Made by a program: the position numbers and the translations under genes | Shown here: positions 62,361 through 64,000 of the stretch, piece after piece | Layout of the letters: each line of letters starts with the position of its first letter | Position numbering within the stretch: the first letter of the stretch is position 1 | Origin: CAYPPG01 sp964412555 | GTDB taxonomy: Bacteria; Hinthialibacterota; Hinthialibacteria; Hinthialibacterales; Hinthialibacteraceae | Length of the DNA: 64,000 nt | Direction of reading: 5' to 3' | Assembly (NCBI GenBank): GCA_964412555.1 | Contig: CAYPPG010000008.1 | Coordinates: 109,804 to 173,803, forward strand | The notes under the pieces: model-generated | Told to the model about the DNA's origin: nothing | Seen by the model: only the letters and a program-made list of their open reading frames with translations | Databases searched by the model: none

Positions 62361-64000
62361 ATGAAAATGCTTGGGCGTACAAAATTGTTTCTGCTTCTGT
62401 TCTTGATCGCCGTTCACCATGCGCAGGCGCGATCTACGTTGATTCTTTCAATGAATACTGAGCCAAGGCCAGCGAAATTCGGCATTTTCGACGCCACGGC
62501 CGATTGGGGGATGCCGGAAAGTCCGCCACAAATCGGATTTTTCAAAATACCGGGGGATGTTCAAATTCAGCAAACGCAATCCGGCTTAGTGTATGATGTG
62601 TATGGCAATGGGGATCATGTGTTCGTGGATCAAGATGAGGGTTTTTTTCTCTACGCGCAACGATCCGGTTCTTGGACTTTGACTGCCCAGGTGCAATATC
62701 TGGATAAGGGGGGGAACTCGCAATGGCCGGTTGCCGGAATCATGATCCGGGAGAAAGCCAAACAAACGGATGCAAAACTCTTCAGCATCGTGTATCAGGC
62801 GGGAAAGAAAAATGTAATGGGGGATTCTATTGGAGTCCTTTGGAGAACCGGCGACGGCGCTATAGCGTTAGGATATGAACTCATTACCGGCGAGCCGATC
62901 CGGCTTGACCGGTTGGGAGAGCCGGTTTTTCTCCGTGTCACGCGTGACGCGATAGGGAACTATTTTTGGGCGGAATGGTCCTATGAGGGAGAAAACTGGA
63001 ATTTTGGCCATGGTGTTCATTTGGAGATGCGCGAGAGCGTGGCGTATGGACTCGATGTGGCCAACGGTGTGGACAACACTCAACTTGCCCACATCCGGTA
63101 TTCTCATGTTTCCCTTGAACCTGCCATTCCATACGCGCGCTGCCACATTCAACGGGGGGGATACTCACCCAACATTCGGATTCCGATTCTCTTGGAAATC
63201 AACAATCCTACGGATCGGGAACAAACGATCCGAATCGAAGAATATCCGCCTGAAGACTGGGAAGTGAGTCATATCAGTCACTCCGGTACGCTTCAGGATC
63301 ATGTTCTTGTCTGGGAATTTCCTCTATCTCCCGGATTCACGTCGGTTCGCTATTTCATCCGTCCTATGTCAGGGGAGCCTCACGAAAATCGCTTTAGGGG
63401 GACGGTTAATGCTTCTCCCATACAAGGGGATGATGTTTTTATCCCAACGTTTCTTTCGATCTCCAAGGTGATGACTCGATCGACGATCCAGAATCTACTG
63501 ATTATCCTGTGTGCCACGATGTTTGTTTTTCATTTTTGTTTGTTTCTTTTTTACCCTCAAATTCGGGAGAATCTCTATTTTTCCGTTTTTCTCTTCTTTT
63601 CTCTTCTCACCGTCTACGTGGAAAAGTGTGTTTTGTATTCGACTTCACCACATCAAACGATGTTCTATTTCAACTTGTTTTACATGAATTTACTTCTTGT
63701 GACGATTCCGCTTCTTCTGTTTTTCAATCATCTTGCCTATGGAAAACCATCCTTCCCTTTTTGGTTCTTCGTGGGAATGAGCGGTTTTCTGATCTTGTTT
63801 GGACTTCCCCTTCTTCACTTTCATATCATACCGATTATTTTTCTATTCTGTTTCATTGTCATGTTGGAATGTTTGCGCGTCATCATCGACGGAGTGATCA
63901 AACGCAGAAAAGGCATCTTGTTCATTGCGGTTGGGGCTGTATTGACTCTATTCCTGCATGGGTGGGGTGCACTCTATGACTTGTTATACATTTCTTACCT
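62361..64000 (+). CDS. 7TMR-DISM-like membrane sensor (3' end outside window)
   Basis: From the ATG at 62361 (GGGG six bases upstream) an open frame of 546 codons runs to the window edge. Signal peptide (LFLLLFLIAVHHAQA), then a laminin-G/DUF1349-like domain (residues about 35-240; YAQRSGSWTLTAQVQY, IMIREKAKQ), then an Ig-like segment, then at least six membrane helices from about residue 375, starting FHFCLFLFYPQIRENLYFSV, a typical opening of 7TMR-DISM sensors. Such proteins usually end in a histidine kinase, cyclase or phosphatase, which would lie beyond the window. Sugar sensing is possible, not shown. Confidence 0.8.
   Translation, partial: MKMLGRTKLFLLLFLIAVHHAQARSTLILSMNTEPRPAKFGIFDATADWGMPESPPQIGFFKIPGDVQIQQTQSGLVYDVYGNGDHVFVDQDEGFFLYAQRSGSWTLTAQVQYLDKGGNSQWPVAGIMIREKAKQTDAKLFSIVYQAGKKNVMGDSIGVLWRTGDGAIALGYELITGEPIRLDRLGEPVFLRVTRDAIGNYFWAEWSYEGENWNFGHGVHLEMRESVAYGLDVANGVDNTQLAHIRYSHVSLEPAIPYARCHIQRGGYSPNIRIPILLEINNPTDREQTIRIEEYPPEDWEVSHISHSGTLQDHVLVWEFPLSPGFTSVRYFIRPMSGEPHENRFRGTVNASPIQGDDVFIPTFLSISKVMTRSTIQNLLIILCATMFVFHFCLFLFYPQIRENLYFSVFLFFSLLTVYVEKCVLYSTSPHQTMFYFNLFYMNLLLVTIPLLLFFNHLAYGKPSFPFWFFVGMSGFLILFGLPLLHFHIIPIIFLFCFIVMLECLRVIIDGVIKRRKGILFIAVGAVLTLFLHGWGALYDLLYISY

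Noticed and set aside
63509..63979. Plus-strand 156-residue protein near the right edge
   Set aside because: It is a different frame of the 7TMR-DISM-like gene, whose own frame is open from 62361 to 64000.

Overview
The window looks like a draft metagenome-assembled or otherwise scaffolded chromosome segment: four runs of exactly 100 N interrupt it. Gene content points to a Gram-negative-like bacterium of the PVC / Hydrogenedentota / Sumerlaeota / Omnitrophota / Poribacteria kind. The clues are twin-arginine Gfo/Idh/MocA proteins, DUF1080, secreted FAD-oxidoreductases, a Cys-type sulfatase, pseudopilins next to catabolic genes, FG-GAP/UnbV giants and Thr-Pro-rich C-termini. I cannot fix the phylum from this sequence alone.

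Layout. (1) 1-6950: a partial TPR/FG-GAP/UnbV secreted protein running off the left edge, a small acidic protein, tRNA-Gln, yajC, a DUF5010/GH99-like secreted protein and a UVR-motif protein. (2) 7080-32930: an accessory island of exported carbohydrate-active and oxidoreductase proteins. It holds DUF1080, two Asp-box propellers, a beta-helix protein, three Gfo/Idh/MocA proteins, two FAD-oxidoreductases, a sulfatase, a HEAT protein and a rhamnogalacturonan-lyase-like protein. These are mixed with two pseudopilins, a CarH-like regulator, toxin-antitoxin remnants, hairpin repeats, a 34-bp tandem array and a gene fragment. (3) 32984-43656: pyruvate kinase, then a seven-gene minus-strand signalling operon: a cytidylate-kinase-like/BON/REC fusion, two histidine kinases, two stand-alone receivers, a CBS protein and a DASS transporter. 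A SulP transporter with a coiled-coil insertion diverges from it. (4) 43798-52429: DUF2283, then housekeeping genes glmU-like, rplY, pth, hppA, rpsF, ssb, rpsR, rpsT, ispD and ispE. An integrase remnant touches the end of ispE. (5) 53049-64000: large secreted surface proteins (a 15-residue repeat protein, a ~2000-residue FG-GAP/cadherin/PKD protein, a heptad-like repeat protein) and the start of a 7TMR-DISM-type membrane sensor running off the right edge. Two genes are open at the window edges: 1-2753 (minus) and 62361-64000 (plus).

How it fits together. The island reads as periplasmic or surface processing of complex, probably sulfated or pectin-like polysaccharide: sulfatase, PL11-like lyase, sialidase-like propellers, DUF1080 and sugar oxidoreductases exported by Tat. 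The signalling operon has anion transporters at both ends (DASS and SulP), so sensing or control of anion uptake is the simplest reading. The most unusual items are the kinase-like/BON/REC fusion cassette, a CarH-like protein that keeps the Wx9EH motif but appears to lack the axial cobalamin histidine, several antitoxin genes whose toxins are missing or internally deleted, and an inverted hairpin module bracketing the beta-helix gene, one copy of which has grown into a tandem array.
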